From: Ceratotherium simum simum
Lineage: Eukaryota; Chordata; Mammalia; Perissodactyla; Rhinocerotidae
Assembly: GCF_000283155.1 (NCBI RefSeq)
Contig: NW_004454262.1
Span: 2,276,013-2,340,012 of the forward strand
Direction: 5' to 3'
Length of the DNA stretch: 64,000 nucleotides
Shown here: positions 46,456 through 58,009 of the stretch, piece by piece
How positions within the stretch are numbered: the stretch's first letter is position 1
Layout of the letters: every line of letters begins with the position of its first letter
The notes under the pieces: generated by a model
The model's database searches: none
The model's input: the letters and a program-made list of their open reading frames with translations, nothing else
Told to the model about the DNA's origin: nothing
Translations under genes and position numbers: made by a program

Positions 46456-47112
46456 TCTGGCTTCCACTCTACTTTTCTTTTTTTTTTTTTTTTTTTTTTT
46501 TTAGATTTTTTTTTTTTTTTTTATTCAGTTTTTTTCCCCCCAAAGCCCCAGTAGATAGCTGTATGTCATAGGTTCACATCCTTCTAGTTGCTGTATGTGG
46601 GACTCGGCCTCACGTTGGACGGAGAAGTGGTGCCTCCGGGCGCTCCCGGGATCCGAACCCGGGCCGCCAGCATCAGAGCGCGCGCACTTAACCGCTAAGC
46701 CACGGAGCCGGCCCTCCACTCTACTTTTCAATCCTTATATCTAGCCACTTTCTCAACATGCATCTTATGTTCTGGTCACACCAAACTTCCTGACGTCCTC
46801 TAAAGGTGTCACCATCATTCTTCCCCTTTGTTTTGAAAGTCTTCTTCCTCTGTTTACTTTGTTAATATGGATCAATTCAACAACACTCAAGGAACTCTTT
46901 CCTGACCACCTCCAAGTTGAAGTGGCCCCTCCTCTAGGTTCCAAGGTCAACCTATACAAATCTTTATCCTAATACTTACCTGTTTATCCCTGACCACACC
47001 CCACATTCCTTGAGTGCCTTTTATCTCTTCCATCTCACCATGTGTACCTAGCACATGCCCAACCCATGTTTTTAGGAAAAAAAACAAAACTGGATGAATG
47101 ATTAAATGAATG
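46456..47112 (+). mobile_element. L2 LINE 3' fragment interrupted by an ERE SINE
   Basis: 'ctggcttccactctactttt' before the SINE continues after it with 'caatccttatatctagccac', 'ctggtcacaccaaacttcct', 'ggaactctttcctgaccacc', 'cttacctgtttatccctgac' and an end near 'ggatgaatgattaaatgaat'. L2 order is restored once the SINE and one duplication copy are removed. Confidence 0.85.
46478..46714 (-). mobile_element. ERE-type tRNA-derived SINE (body ending at the GGGGCTTTGGGG segment)
   Basis: On the minus strand: GGGCCGGCTCCGTGGC head, clean B box ('cgggttcggatcccggg'), 'acagcaactagaaggatgtg', 'atacagctatctactgg', 'ggctttggggg', then an A tail interrupted once. It lacks the 'gatgttagctcag' units of the other copies. 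The duplication TCCACTCTACTTTTC is perfect at 46463-46477 and 46715-46729. The head is CpG-rich, which also suggests youth. Confidence 0.96.
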
Positions 47113-47114
47113 CA

Positions 47115-48225
47115 TGACATACACAAAAGCATTGGGCTTAGTTATTTGTGATATAATATGGTTTCAGTTTAGATTAGCTGAATCTGAAATGTAAATGTAA
47201 ATGTAAACCCTTAGAGATGATGGACCCTATGCTCACCATGATATCACTTCATTTTTGTGATTTAAACTTCTCAACAACAACTGCTAGTGGTCTTAAGATA
47301 TGTTTTATAAAAAATATCACCAAATGAATCCCATGTATGGTCAGCACACTCTGTCAAAAATATTTTTTCTTCTTTGTATTAAGTTAGCATCAAGGTCTTT
47401 GAGCTTACAAATCCCATGAAAACGGCAAACGGACATATAAGACTTCAATATACCACAAAGCTAATTTGTAAGCATGCTTTTCTCCAGTTTCAGTGTGGTC
47501 ATTGAATTCAATTGCTTAGCAGTAGTATTTGAAGGGTTATATATTCTTCCTGCTGTTTGTCAGCTTGATTCTTTATTAAAACAATTATATCTTCATGGCC
47601 AAAAAGTATATATTATGTTTCAAACAACAGTAAAAGCATAGAAAGAAAACTGATTCCAAATAGTCATTTTCTGTAGCTAAAAATTACAGAACAAACTACT
47701 CTCAACTTGCTATAAGTTATAATTAGAACTGTTCAAAAGGAACAAAAAATAGCAAGAAAGCAAGAAACAAATAAACCTGAAGAGTGAATCACAGTACTTC
47801 TCGGTATAAACAAACACGTCACCGAAGTTCTTGAATTAAGGAACTACTTGACAAAAGAGGCAGACTGTAGGCAGATGATTATGTGGGCAGAAATATACAG
47901 GATAGCATTTAAAGGAGAGAAATTGGAGTCAGGTGAGCAATTAGGTTAAAAATCTCCAGACACTGGGACTCTGGGGGCATGTGGTGTACAGTGGGGCTGA
48001 ATGAGCTTCATTTATTTCCAGACCTTGGAAAACTCGACCTTTCATATACTTTTGAACATACAATGAATATCTTAACTAACAATTTCTGTAATGGGGTGAA
48101 ATTTATATTCTACAACTCACTTTACTTTCTATCACTGATATTGTTTTCCTTATAGACCTCATTCTTACTGATGGCAAAACAAACAAACAAAAAACCTTTT
48201 AACTTGACAATTAAAAGGAAAACTT
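47115..48225. other. No gene recognised
   Basis: AT-rich; a threefold AAATGT repeat is at 47,190-47,207. No supported frame or named repeat. Confidence 0.5.
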
Positions 48226-48795
48226 TGTTTTTCCTCTTCCTTCTTCCCAAGATGGTGTTGTCTGTGTGAAAAGGAGCATCTGGCTCCTTCATCCTCTGGG
48301 TTCTCACTGGCTTCTGCTGAGATGACCTGCAATCTGCCCAGTCTACTGGGAATCTTCTGCTAGTGACACTGATTTCTCTGGCCTGGTTCTTTATGGTGTC
48401 AGGCTTGCACCCACTGTTCATGAGACCATGGAACTTGCCATTGTGCCTGGCAGTGAGATCCCCACATTCTGCATCCTCTATTACCCGGCCCTCTGGTCCA
48501 CTGGTCCTCCCAGAATGGGGAGAGTGGAGAGGATATGGGGAAGAAGAAGCCTTCAGTTGCCTGTTCTACAGCACAGTGCAGTATGCAGGACTCTGCCCAG
48601 GTAGCCTTAGCCTCCTCTGTTAGCCATTGGTCCTCCACTACTCCAATGTCATGTTGGACATTTTGCCATGACAAAGGGTCTGCAACCTCCTCAGGCTTTT
48701 CCCAAGTAAATGGGAGTATCAACTTTCAATGTTCTCGAATTCAGACAAACCTATTAATATTTTACTTCTCTCCCAGTTTCAAGATCCTACCTTAA
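48226..48795. other. Unidentified GC-richer block with overlapping open frames
   Basis: About 570 bases at clearly higher GC than the flanks. Open frames exist on the minus strand (48399-48722, 107 codons, with WQNVQHDIGVVEDQWLTEEA) and on the plus strand (48363-48623 and 48535-48795, 86 codons each). I recognise no domain. The minus frame has the feel of a coding remnant, possibly from the internal part of an old LTR element, but I cannot match it. It could be a retroelement fragment, a pseudogene or unique sequence. Confidence 0.3.
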
Positions 48796-48799
48796 GATG

Positions 48800-49720
48800 G
48801 CAGGCTGGAGAAGCAAAGGTATTCTGTCAGCTTTCTTGACCTCTTTCAGTGATTCTTGCTAGTACTATGAGATTCGCTCTTTCTCATGTTGTGGGAACTT
48901 TCTGTATGTTCTGACATGTGCTCTTCTCTGCTCTGTTTTGCTCCATGATCTCCATTCCAAGTTCTGGTTTATAAGAAAATCATAAGATACACACCTCTTT
49001 TTTTCTTTCTCAAAAAAGAATGGCTTTTGCAAACAAAAGGTGCTTGCTTTAAGACTATCATCTTGCTATAGATGTTACAAATTCTATTTGAAAGTTCTAA
49101 GCCAAATGATGACTCTGTTGTTCTCAACTGGGTCTGTCCTCCCCAAGAAGTAACAGATGTTATTGATTTAATGTGTTGGAAGACTCAAGGAACAAGCAGG
49201 AACTTGGGATTACAAGGGATCTAGATACATTATTGTAATATCTCCAAAATATCCTCAATGTGCATCACAAGTCCACATATACAGTTCAGAGGAACTCATT
49301 TCTATGATGTTATATTTAACTTGAGCCATTCTTAAGCGTTTCAATTTAATTAACAAATTACCCTTTTTTGTACAAACTTTTCATTCATCAGAAAAAATAG
49401 AACAGAAATAAAGATCATAGATCCTCTCTCACTAAACAAAGAATGCAAAATTTATAGGCCTAAGAGAATTTTCCATTGTTAATATATGGGGAAATTACTG
49501 TAATAGATAATAGTTTCTAATATACAGAAATACAACTCATGACTAAAATGTCATATATTCAATTTTAATAAAGATGGGTCTGAATTTATAATATTTAAGC
49601 CATTTTAAGTCTGAACCACTCCCAAATGATATCCTAAATAGCAATTAACACTGAAGTTGTCATAATCTTCCCTCTCTGGGGGAAGTAATCGATCAAATCA
49701 GGAAGTCCAATCAAAGTAAA
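48800..49720. other. No gene recognised
   Basis: AT-rich, no supported frame or named repeat. Confidence 0.5.
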
Positions 49721-49724
49721 TAAT

Positions 49725-49992
49725 AAAAGCTAATATTGATTGTATATGCTCATTATATGCCAAGAATTGTTCTAAAGGCATTATATGTATTATTTCATTT
49801 AATCTTCACTGCAATCTTTCAAGGTAAGTATATTCATTACCTTGATTTTACTAATTAGGAAATGAAGGCACAGAAAGGCTAATAGCTTTCTCAATATCAC
49901 TCAATGAATAAGTAGTAAAGTCAGAATTTGAACCCAGGCACACTCACTCCATAGTCTTCACATCTAATTCCTATGCTGTGCTGCCTCACAGG
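49725..49992 (-). mobile_element. Near full-length MIR SINE
   Basis: Reverse-complement MIR across its length: 'aaagctaatattgattgtat', 'tcatttaatcttcactgcaa', 'aattaggaaatgaaggcaca', 'gaatttgaacccaggcacac', 'cctatgctgtgctgcctcac'. Confidence 0.92.
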
Positions 49993-49994
49993 TA

Positions 49995-51345
49995 AAGAAA
50001 ATGTGAGGGCACTGAATTTAAGATGTAAAAAGAAAAGAACTAAGCACAAAAGACTCTACTATCTTTATAAGGACAAAAAAGGGACTGTGATTCCATATTT
50101 AGAATTGGCATGCATAATAATTCCCAGAACCATATGTTTCAAATGACCCCATCATTGGGTCTTTCATTTCTATCATTTGACATTTTTAAACATGAATCAT
50201 CTAATGAAAAAATTACAGGGCTTTCTTTTGAACACATTGTTTATTTGTCACCAAGAGATCCTAGATATACTTTAAACAAATTCCTTCTATAAAGGAGACT
50301 ACATACCCTCATGAATGGCATAATCCAAAAATAGAAATTATTTAAAACAGCTCTAACACCTTTTCTAAATTTCCTACATTGTGAAATGACAGCAGTGTCT
50401 CCCTTTCAACACTGCCTTCTAGTCAATGTAAAAAGAAATAAACCATCCCCACATGCTCATATTTGGTGTTTACTTTTCCATCAGTCATCTAAAATGGGAT
50501 GCAGGAAAAGGGATGTGTCTGTCTCTGTTAGAGAGAGAAGAAAAGTGAAGGAAAGAAAGTCTAATGCAACAAGAGAGTTGCCAGATTTGGAACTGATTGA
50601 AAGAGTTTTGTGTCACCAAACATTTTTCAAAGACCTATCAATCTGCAACTCTTTTTATAAACCAACCTGTAATGACTGGTGTTTCCACACATTTTCTTCA
50701 CACAGTTGCTTCTGAGCTTGGCAGTGCCTTTGATTTGAAAAAGAATTTCAAACTTTAGATGATCACACAGAACCTTTTTGGCACCATGGAAAAGAATATT
50801 TAGATCATAAAGACCTAAAAGAATGTAAGCTAGAGTTCCAAGTAGTTTAAACTTTCATTACAGAGATGTCGAAAGCCACATTGCTGTACTTACAATAAGT
50901 ATGTTTATAAGTGATGCCATTTGTAACTCTGACTAACTAAATGAGAATTAAAAAAGATATGAGAAAGAAAAGCAGAGATTAAAATTAATATTAAATGAAA
51001 AATATGAATTCCGCAGTTTATCAAATATGAAGATAGACCCAAGCATCACCATAATGTTCCTATTCACATCTTCTGGCATCAAGGGAAAACCACCTTGGAA
51101 AAACCAACAAATCCTTAAAATAACAGAAAAGTGCCAGCACTAACAGTGGAATACTTAGTAATCCCTGGGAAAACTCAAAGAAAGTAGAGTAATGAAATTT
51201 GTCACCTGCTGACTGGCTTCTGCTGCTTTAGAAAACAAAGAACACAGCAGACTAGGGTTCAGAACGTACAACCAGAAGAGAACGGAATTCCTAACTCAAA
51301 AGTAACTGACTCAATTATAAATACAAATCTCATTCCCCTTTTCCC
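49995..51345. other. No gene recognised
   Basis: AT-rich. The 109-codon plus frame at 50386-50715 has a basic stretch but no known motif or splice context. Confidence 0.5.
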
Positions 51346-51355
51346 ACCTCCAAAC

Positions 51356-51542
51356 CACTGGTTCTTAAAGTTTAGTCCCCAACCAGCAGCATCAACCACA
51401 TTTGGGAACTCCTTAGAGATACAAGCTATCAGGCCCCACATAAGACCAATGGAATCAAAAACTCTGGGGATGAGGCAGGCAATCTGTGTTTTAATAAACC
51501 CTAAAGATTATCTTAATGCACACTAATGTTTAAGATCCACTG
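51356..51542. mobile_element. MER20-like hAT-Charlie MITE
   Basis: Starts CACTGGTTCTTAAAGTTTAG and ends 'gtttaagatccactg', so the terminal inverted repeats are still visible. In between: 'accagcagcatcaaccacat', 'atcaaaaactctggggatga', 'caatctgtgttttaataaac'. The flanks CTCCAAAC and CCTTAAAC are a possible decayed 8-bp duplication (5 of 8 match). Confidence 0.9.
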
Positions 51543-51599
51543 CCTTAAACATCACAACATGATCAGTAAAAAGTCGAGATGTCGTTCTTCAGTCTGTGA

Positions 51600-51775
51600 A
51601 TCCTAATAGTAATAACAGTTAACAGTTATTGAGGGCTTACTATGAGCAAAGCACTCTTCATGACATATTACTTATGTTCACCTTTACAGCAACCCTATAA
51701 CTACTACGTCCATGCAACTCATTAGCTAGACAAGGCACAGTGAAACTAATTTACTAAGAAAAGACAGTGCTATTA
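51600..51775 (-). mobile_element. MIR SINE fragment
   Basis: Reverse-complement MIR: 'taacagttaacagttattga', 'gggcttactatgagcaaagc', 'ttacagcaaccctataacta', then diverged. Confidence 0.8.
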
Positions 51776-51777
51776 CG

Positions 51778-52285
51778 AGAAGAGTGAGTTTCTTGAATGT
51801 ACATCTATCAATAGCAACAGAGGCATAAACAATAGGCAGCCTCATAAGAGGATTTTCATGCACCTTTAAAGCAACTTTACTGGTAAAAATCTTCGTAAAA
51901 TTTTGAAATTTCTCTTGAAAAGGTGAACAGGTCAAGGTCTAATTTTTTCGTGAATCAACTTCTTGAATCGGTTCCATTCTGATATCCTTCATTATGGTCC
52001 AGAATGGGAGCTGGAATGAGTCCAGGTAGCCAGATGCACTAGTAGTTTTAGTGAAAAGTAAGATGGCAGATACTGCAACTAGATTGTCCTCAAGTCTGAC
52101 CAGCACATAGCTCCAACACTGTCTTTTCCATCTCTCCTCCCGTCCCCACAGCTTTATGTAATCAATGGATATTCTTAGTGTTGGTAGATAGAAAATACAA
52201 AAGAGTTCAAGATATAAAAAGTGATTGTGTCAAAGTGTTTAAAAGACAACTAAAATCAGGAAATAAATAGCAGTCTCTTTTTTAT
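51778..52285. other. No gene recognised
   Basis: No named repeat, no supported frame. Confidence 0.5.
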
Positions 52286-52289
52286 CCCC

Positions 52290-52765
52290 TTCTTTTCCAG
52301 TAACCCAGGCTTGAAACCTTGATATCTTCTTGAGCATTCCTCTTTCTTCACTCTCTCATCCGAGAAATCACCAAAGCCTAAAATTATCTTGTTCAGAATC
52401 CGCTATGTCACTTTCTTTCTATTCCAACTGCCTCTTCTCTATCTCAGGCCTGTATTGTCTCCTCCTAGATTACTGCAATGGTCTCTTAATCTCCTTCATC
52501 CTTATATTTATCACGGAGACCACTGTCAAATAAAACCACTTTTATCATGATGCTTCCTTGCTCAACACCCATCAAAAATACTTCATTACTGACAGGGTAA
52601 AGTCCAAACTCCTTAAACATAAATATAAACATCTTCACAGCTTGGCTCTAACTTTATCTCCAACTGTTTCCTTATGTGAATCCTAAACTTGAATCACAGT
52701 TCTATATTCACTGTCTCCAAAACATGTCATGAATGTTCCAGCAACTCTTCTTCATCCCTCTCCCA
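52290..52765 (+). mobile_element. L2 LINE fragment
   Basis: L2 order: 'cttgaaaccttgatatcttc', 'cctcctagattactgcaatg', 'gtctcttaatctccttcatc', 'gacagggtaaagtccaaact', 'cttcacagcttggctctaac'. Closed frames. Confidence 0.88.
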
Positions 52766-52964
52766 GCTTCAGACAGGAGATAATAGATGTAAAGTGCCAA
52801 AGTGAGAATAGGCATTAAAGCAGAAAATAAATTAAAGCCTGTTTACTATCCAGGATTTAATTATAGATCAGTGCTTCCAATTTCATTATTCTGCTATATT
52901 GAATTTAAAACTCTTAGGAGAAAATAATAAGTGTCTAAAAGTTTAACATTGGTCTTTGGCTAAC

Positions 52965-53095
52965 CTATATAGCAGCATTTGAATTAAATATTAAGCTAGT
53001 GCTATTCTAGATGCCAAAGATAAACACATTTATAAAGGAAGAGGGCTTCTGCTCCAGAGGCTCACAGTCTTGAGGTGAAGCAGACACCCTCCTTC
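52965..53095 (-). mobile_element. Diverged L2 fragment
   Basis: Reverse-complement phrases 'tagtgctattctagatgcca' and 'ctccagaggctcacagtctt' follow the L2 3' layout seen better at 12720-13258. Confidence 0.5.
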
Positions 53096-53219
53096 CTCTC
53101 TCTACCAAACTATCAGTAGAGCCAAGCTTCCTGGGATTTGACCAATTGATTGCTGAAGGAATAGGAATTCCTATTTTTCCTTAGGAAATAACCATCCAAC
53201 TACCAAAAGTATTCAACTG

Positions 53220-55390
53220 AATCCTTCAAACATAACCATTAAAAAACTAACAAGAATCACTAACATTTAAGGGAAACCCACAGAGTGATAAAAATGGTCC
53301 AAATAGAACTAATTCCTAAGAATTTCTGAAAGAAATACAAAGAACTTTTAAAAGGATTATAATTATTATAATCAACAAGTCTAAAGAAAATATTGCACTG
53401 TTTTAAAAAACACTGTTCAGAATAAAAAGAAAGAAGAGGAAGAGAAGAAAGAATAGAAAGCGGAGGAGAAAAATAATCAATATTTTTGGAAATTAAAAAC
53501 ACTGTGGCTGAAATAAATCAACAGATGAGTAAATACTAAGATGGATATGGATGTGGATAAAGATTTAATTACTGATTTGGAAGGTCATAAGAAATCTCCC
53601 AGAGTATAGTAAAAGGACAAAAAGTAGGTCTTAGCAAATATACTAAGATAAGAAAAAGACATAAGGAACCAAGCATGTACTGGAAGAAACAAAAGTAACA
53701 TTCTTTACCAACAATATGATGTCCAGCAAAACATTTAGACAGTTGGAAAAACAAATATGAGTTTACTAAGCCAGATGGAAATAATACCAACATATAAAAT
53801 CAGTAGCTATCTTATGTGAGCAATCACAAATTAGATGATGAAATCCATAAAGATTCATTCAGAATTCAAATACTACTCATATAATAACTAAGAATAAAGA
53901 TAAAGTAAATGTGCAAAACATATTTTTGGAAAAACTGTCAACCTTACTAAAGACATAAAATAAGCCTTACATCCTAGAGAAAAACTATGCTCCTGGATGG
54001 GAAGATTCAATATTGTAGAAGTGTAAATTTGCCCCCAAATCTGTCTATAAATTAAAGAAAATTCCTCATGCTATTCTAAAATCTATGTAAAATAGATTCA
54101 TGAAATGAGCAAGAACATTTTCTAAAAAGAGGAAATTTGGCTTAACATACTATGTAAATAGAGTAATTAAAAATCAGCAAGAAACTAATCCAGGGATATA
54201 TAGGCTGGACAGTAAACAGAATAGAGAATCCAGGAAAAGATCCATGCATATGTGAAATTTATCATGATAATGGTAATATTTCAAACCAGTAGGAAAAGGA
54301 AGACTACAGCAATAAATGGCATTGGTTCACCTGGTTAAAAAAAAAAAAAAAACACTATGCTATAGTCTTATATCATAGACAAAAATTCTTGACTTAAGAG
54401 CTAAAAACAAAGCTATAAAAGCATCAAATGAAAAATGAATATGACTACTTTAATAACTTTGGGAGGGTAGGTCTTCTTATGCAAGACACAAAGCCCAGGT
54501 GCCATTTCCTTTCATTTTTAAAGGACAAAAACTGATTTATTTAACTACATCAAAAACTGAAATGTTCTGTTTGGCAAAAAAATAAAACAAAAAAAGTATA
54601 AATAAAGTTAAAAGGCAAGCAACACTGGGGGAAAAGTTTACTGTTTATAAATAGAAAAGGGGTTAAAACCATAATATACAAAAGTAAAAATTTCTTAAAA
54701 TCTAATCAAAAAATAGGCAAAGGATGTTAACAGCTAAGACAAGTAGACATAAAAAATTCTGATTCTCACTTTTAATCTAGGAAATGAAAGTGCTAGTGTT
54801 TGTGAGATGCAAATCCCATCTCTTTCTGCCAATCAGATTAGTGAAATGTACAAAGACTGATGATATGTAGTATTGGCGATGGTGTGGGAAAACAAGCATT
54901 CTCCATTCAGTTTTTTTTTTTTTTTAAAGATTTTATTTATTTATTTTTCCCCCCAAAGCCCCAGTAGATAGTTGTGTGTCATAGCTGCACATCCTTCTAG
55001 TTGCTGTATGTGGGACGCGGCCTCAGCATGGCCGGAGAAGCAGCGTGTCGGTGCGCGCCCGGGATCCGAACCCGGGTCGCCAGCAGTGGAGCTCGCTCAC
55101 TTAACCACCAAGCCACGGGGCCGGCCCTCCATTCAGTTTTGATTGGAGTATAAATTAGACCAGCCTTTTGAGAAGGATTTTGGTAGTTTTTACTAAAATT
55201 TAAATTGTGCTTACCTGCTCAACCAGAAATAATGCTTCAAGGAATTTATTCTAGAAATACTTGCACAAGTAAGCCAAGACAAATATGAAGATCTTCATTG
55301 TCTTACTATGTGTATCAGTTAAACATTTCAAGTCACATATGCACCATCTAAAGAAGTTTGTTATTCTCGTATACCACTGTGCATTCCTTA
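53220..55390 (+). mobile_element. Old L1 fragment, ORF2 3' half, interrupted by an ERE SINE
   Basis: A-rich sense-strand L1 ORF2 remnants: 'ctcctggatgggaagattca' with 'atattgtagaa', 'gaatagagaatccaggaaa', 'ggcgatggtgtgggaaaaca', and after the SINE 'ttggagtataaattagacca', 'gaatttattctagaaatact'. Heavily mutated; every frame is closed. The ERE at 54915-55126 splits it. Confidence 0.8.
54915..55126 (-). mobile_element. ERE-type tRNA-derived SINE (body ending at the GGGGCTTTGGGG segment)
   Basis: On the minus strand: GGGCCGGCCCCGTGGC head, 'cttggtggttaagtgag', B box 'cgggttcggatcccggg', 'acagcaactagaaggatgtg', 'acacaactatctactgg', 'ggctttggggg', A tail. Same structural type as 46478-46714. The duplication CTCCATTCAGTTTT is perfect at 54901-54914 and 55127-55140. 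Confidence 0.96.
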
Positions 55391-55640
55391 AAAATAGATA
55401 TTTATTTAAATAATTAATAATTAATATACAATATACAAATAAGTTATTAATGATTTTTTAAAAATTAAAATAATTCTTTAAAAATAATGCTGACCAATGC
55501 ACTGCCTACCACTGCACAATACCCTTAAGGATTGCATAATAAATATTTACATAGAAACTTTTTGTCCCTACTTTTAGGTACAAAGTGCCACTTTATTGTG
55601 TCCATTGAGCCAACGATATTTGTTCTGTGCTATAAACCAC
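55391..55640. repeat. AT-rich low-complexity sequence
   Basis: Up to about 55,490 the sequence is nearly pure A/T with short TTAATAATTAAT-like palindromic pieces. The rest to 55,640 is plain unique-looking DNA. Confidence 0.7.
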
Positions 55641-56129
55641 TGTAGTATGCAGAATAATGACCCCTCAAAAATGTCCACATCCTAATCCCCAGAACCTGTG
55701 AATGTGTCATTTTATATAGCAAAAGGGACTTTCCAAGTGTAACAATGAGCTTGAGATGGAGAGATTATCCTGGATAATCTGGGTGGGCCCAATGCAATCA
55801 CAAGGGTCCTTATAAGAGAACAAGAGAGGCTGGAGAGTCAGTTTCAAAGTGATATAGTATAAGAAAGACTCAACTGGCCATTTCTGGCTTTAAAGAGAGA
55901 AGGGTGCCATGAGCCAAGGAATATGAGCAGTATCTAGAAGCCGGAAAAAGCAAGGAAATGGATTCTCCCCCAGAGCCTCCAATAAGAACGTAACTCTGCA
56001 GACATCTTGACTTTAGCCAAGTGAGACCTATTTCAGAATTCAGACCTCCAGAATTATAAGATAATAAGTTTGTATTGTTTTAACCCATTATGTGGAAATC
56101 TGTTTTAGCAATAATACAAAACTAATACA
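55641..56129 (+). mobile_element. MLT1-type LTR (MaLR)
   Basis: About 490 bases collinear with MLT1: 'tatgcagaataatgacccct', 'cacatcctaatccccagaac', 'ttgagatggagagattatcc', 'gggtgggcccaatgcaatca', 'gtgccatgagccaaggaata', 'cagacctccagaattataag', end 'aaaactaataca'. Well preserved. No internal region beside it, so a solo LTR. Confidence 0.95.
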
Positions 56130-56131
56130 AT

Positions 56132-57000
56132 CAGACACTGTATTAGTTATAAAAATACTAAAATATCCTCTTGCCTTTAAGATCACAGTCCTTCCAGTGG
56201 AGGAAATACATACAAATTACAATTCTTAACATAGATATTAAATGTCAAGATATAAGACTTTCTGATTCTTTTTAATTATGCATAATTTCATTATATATGC
56301 TAATATTCTCACTTTAGAAATCTGTAGATGTTCTAGATGTCTGCTTGTTACATAAAAGTGATTTTGGAGGTTTAATATTATTGATTGAAAGAAATAAAAC
56401 TTACAACTTTATCCTAAATAGTCTTTGCTACTAGGACATTCCTCATGTCTTTCTTAATTCTAGAGATAATTTTATTTATTATTTATTATTAAGATGGGAA
56501 TGAAAAGGGACATTCACTTGCTGTATTTCATTGTCAGCTTCACTTAACAGTTTGGCAGACATTAGTTATAAGACATCATTGAGCACTTATGCATAAAATA
56601 TAGTTTATGTAGTAGATACTGAATTCTAAATTTTTTAGAAAGTAGGAAAAATGTGTGAGATGGGATTTAATAAATAAACTATAGGGGAATTTACTGTTGG
56701 GGAAGAGAATTGCTGGCATTGCCCACAGGTGCTTACAGCCTCATCTACGACAGTAGTGTGAACCCCTTGACAGCAGAGACAGAAAATGATTTGTAAATAT
56801 GCAAATTGGAAGACCACTTTTTAGCTTATAATTTGGGGGTTATTCCTATAGCAACTGCAAGTAGGTCTACTCATCAGCCAAAAGTAAAAAGAGAATGGAC
56901 AACTCAGTTTAGTTACTCCCTTGATGGAAAATTTCAAATATTTATGAGATGTTTTCCTTTGTGATGCATTTTATATTTCCTACACAAAATTTTCTCCAAA
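56132..57000. other. No gene recognised
   Basis: AT-rich with no named repeat or supported frame. Confidence 0.5.
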
Positions 57001-57004
57001 TTAA

Positions 57005-57668
57005 ATTGTTTTTCTGAGACTTGCAGTATCAGTCAGAGTCAAGTTAGGACACAGAAATCACATCATTTCTCTTTTCAGAAATATTCTAAGAAAAATAATT
57101 CTTTACTCAAGTTGTTAGCTAGGTAACTGAAAGGATAAAAAGAGAACTCTAAGGTATTACAATGGTAGCAACTACAGGAAGCAGTTACCACTCCTAGGAC
57201 TAGGGGAAACAATAGAAAATATTAGATTTATGAAACTTAAAACCTTAGAGGAAAGAGCTGTGGAGCTAAAACAAATCTCTGAGGAGAAGGTGCAGGCCAG
57301 TTTGAGCTGGTTTCTCTGAGATAGGCCATTTTGAAGTTAATTCTACGTGTTGGAAAACTTCAAACTTGATCAGCTGCTGCCACATGAAAGCAGTGCTGCT
57401 GCCAGGGTGAAGAAGCGTTGCTGGAACTATGACGATAGGAACCACAAAGGGACTGGAGTCCATGGGAAGAAAGCAAAAAATAGGACAGACAGTCTTTTCT
57501 TCCTCTGCCCACCTTGCTGACTCCCTCTAGTGCCTCCTCTGTGTAAAATCCAAACAGGAAGTCAGATGGCAAAGCAGAAATGTGGTTTAGAATTGCAGTT
57601 CCAACATCACAAAGCAGAATATAGAAAGGTGGATATGCAGCTGAGAAACAACCTAGTAACTTGTCCAC
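57005..57668 (-). mobile_element. Possible LTR or 3' end of an old retroelement
   Basis: Phrases such as 'ctgactccctctagtgcctc', 'caaacaggaagtcagatggc' and 'atcacaaagcagaatataga' recur in mammalian repeats, and the block lies where the 3' end of the ERVL remnant (58010-59330, minus strand) would be. The family is not established; limits are approximate. Confidence 0.4.
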
Positions 57669-57669
57669 C

Positions 57670-58008
57670 CCCCTGATGACTCAGATCCATGTATATGCTT
57701 TCATAAACAACACAACTCTATGTTTCCACTTAACAAGATGCAACTATTCTTAGTACAAACAAAGACAGCCTCTCTTCAAAATGACTAGAGACAATATCTC
57801 AACAATCCTGTTCAATGTTGCTCCCCAAATTCAGTCACAGTCCCATTTGAATTTTCTTTTACCTAGTACTAAATAAAAAATTAATTTCTAAAAAGCTATC
57901 AAATAAGAAAAAGAAAGAGGAAGTAGTAGAAGAAAGCTAATTTATACAAATACTTATGTATATTCATACAAACATAACAAACAAGCAAAGAAGAAAATAT
58001 ACATAGCT
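57670..58008. other. No gene recognised
   Basis: AT-rich spacer between two retroelement-like blocks. It may be a worn internal part of the same element. Confidence 0.45.
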
Positions 58009-58009
58009 G

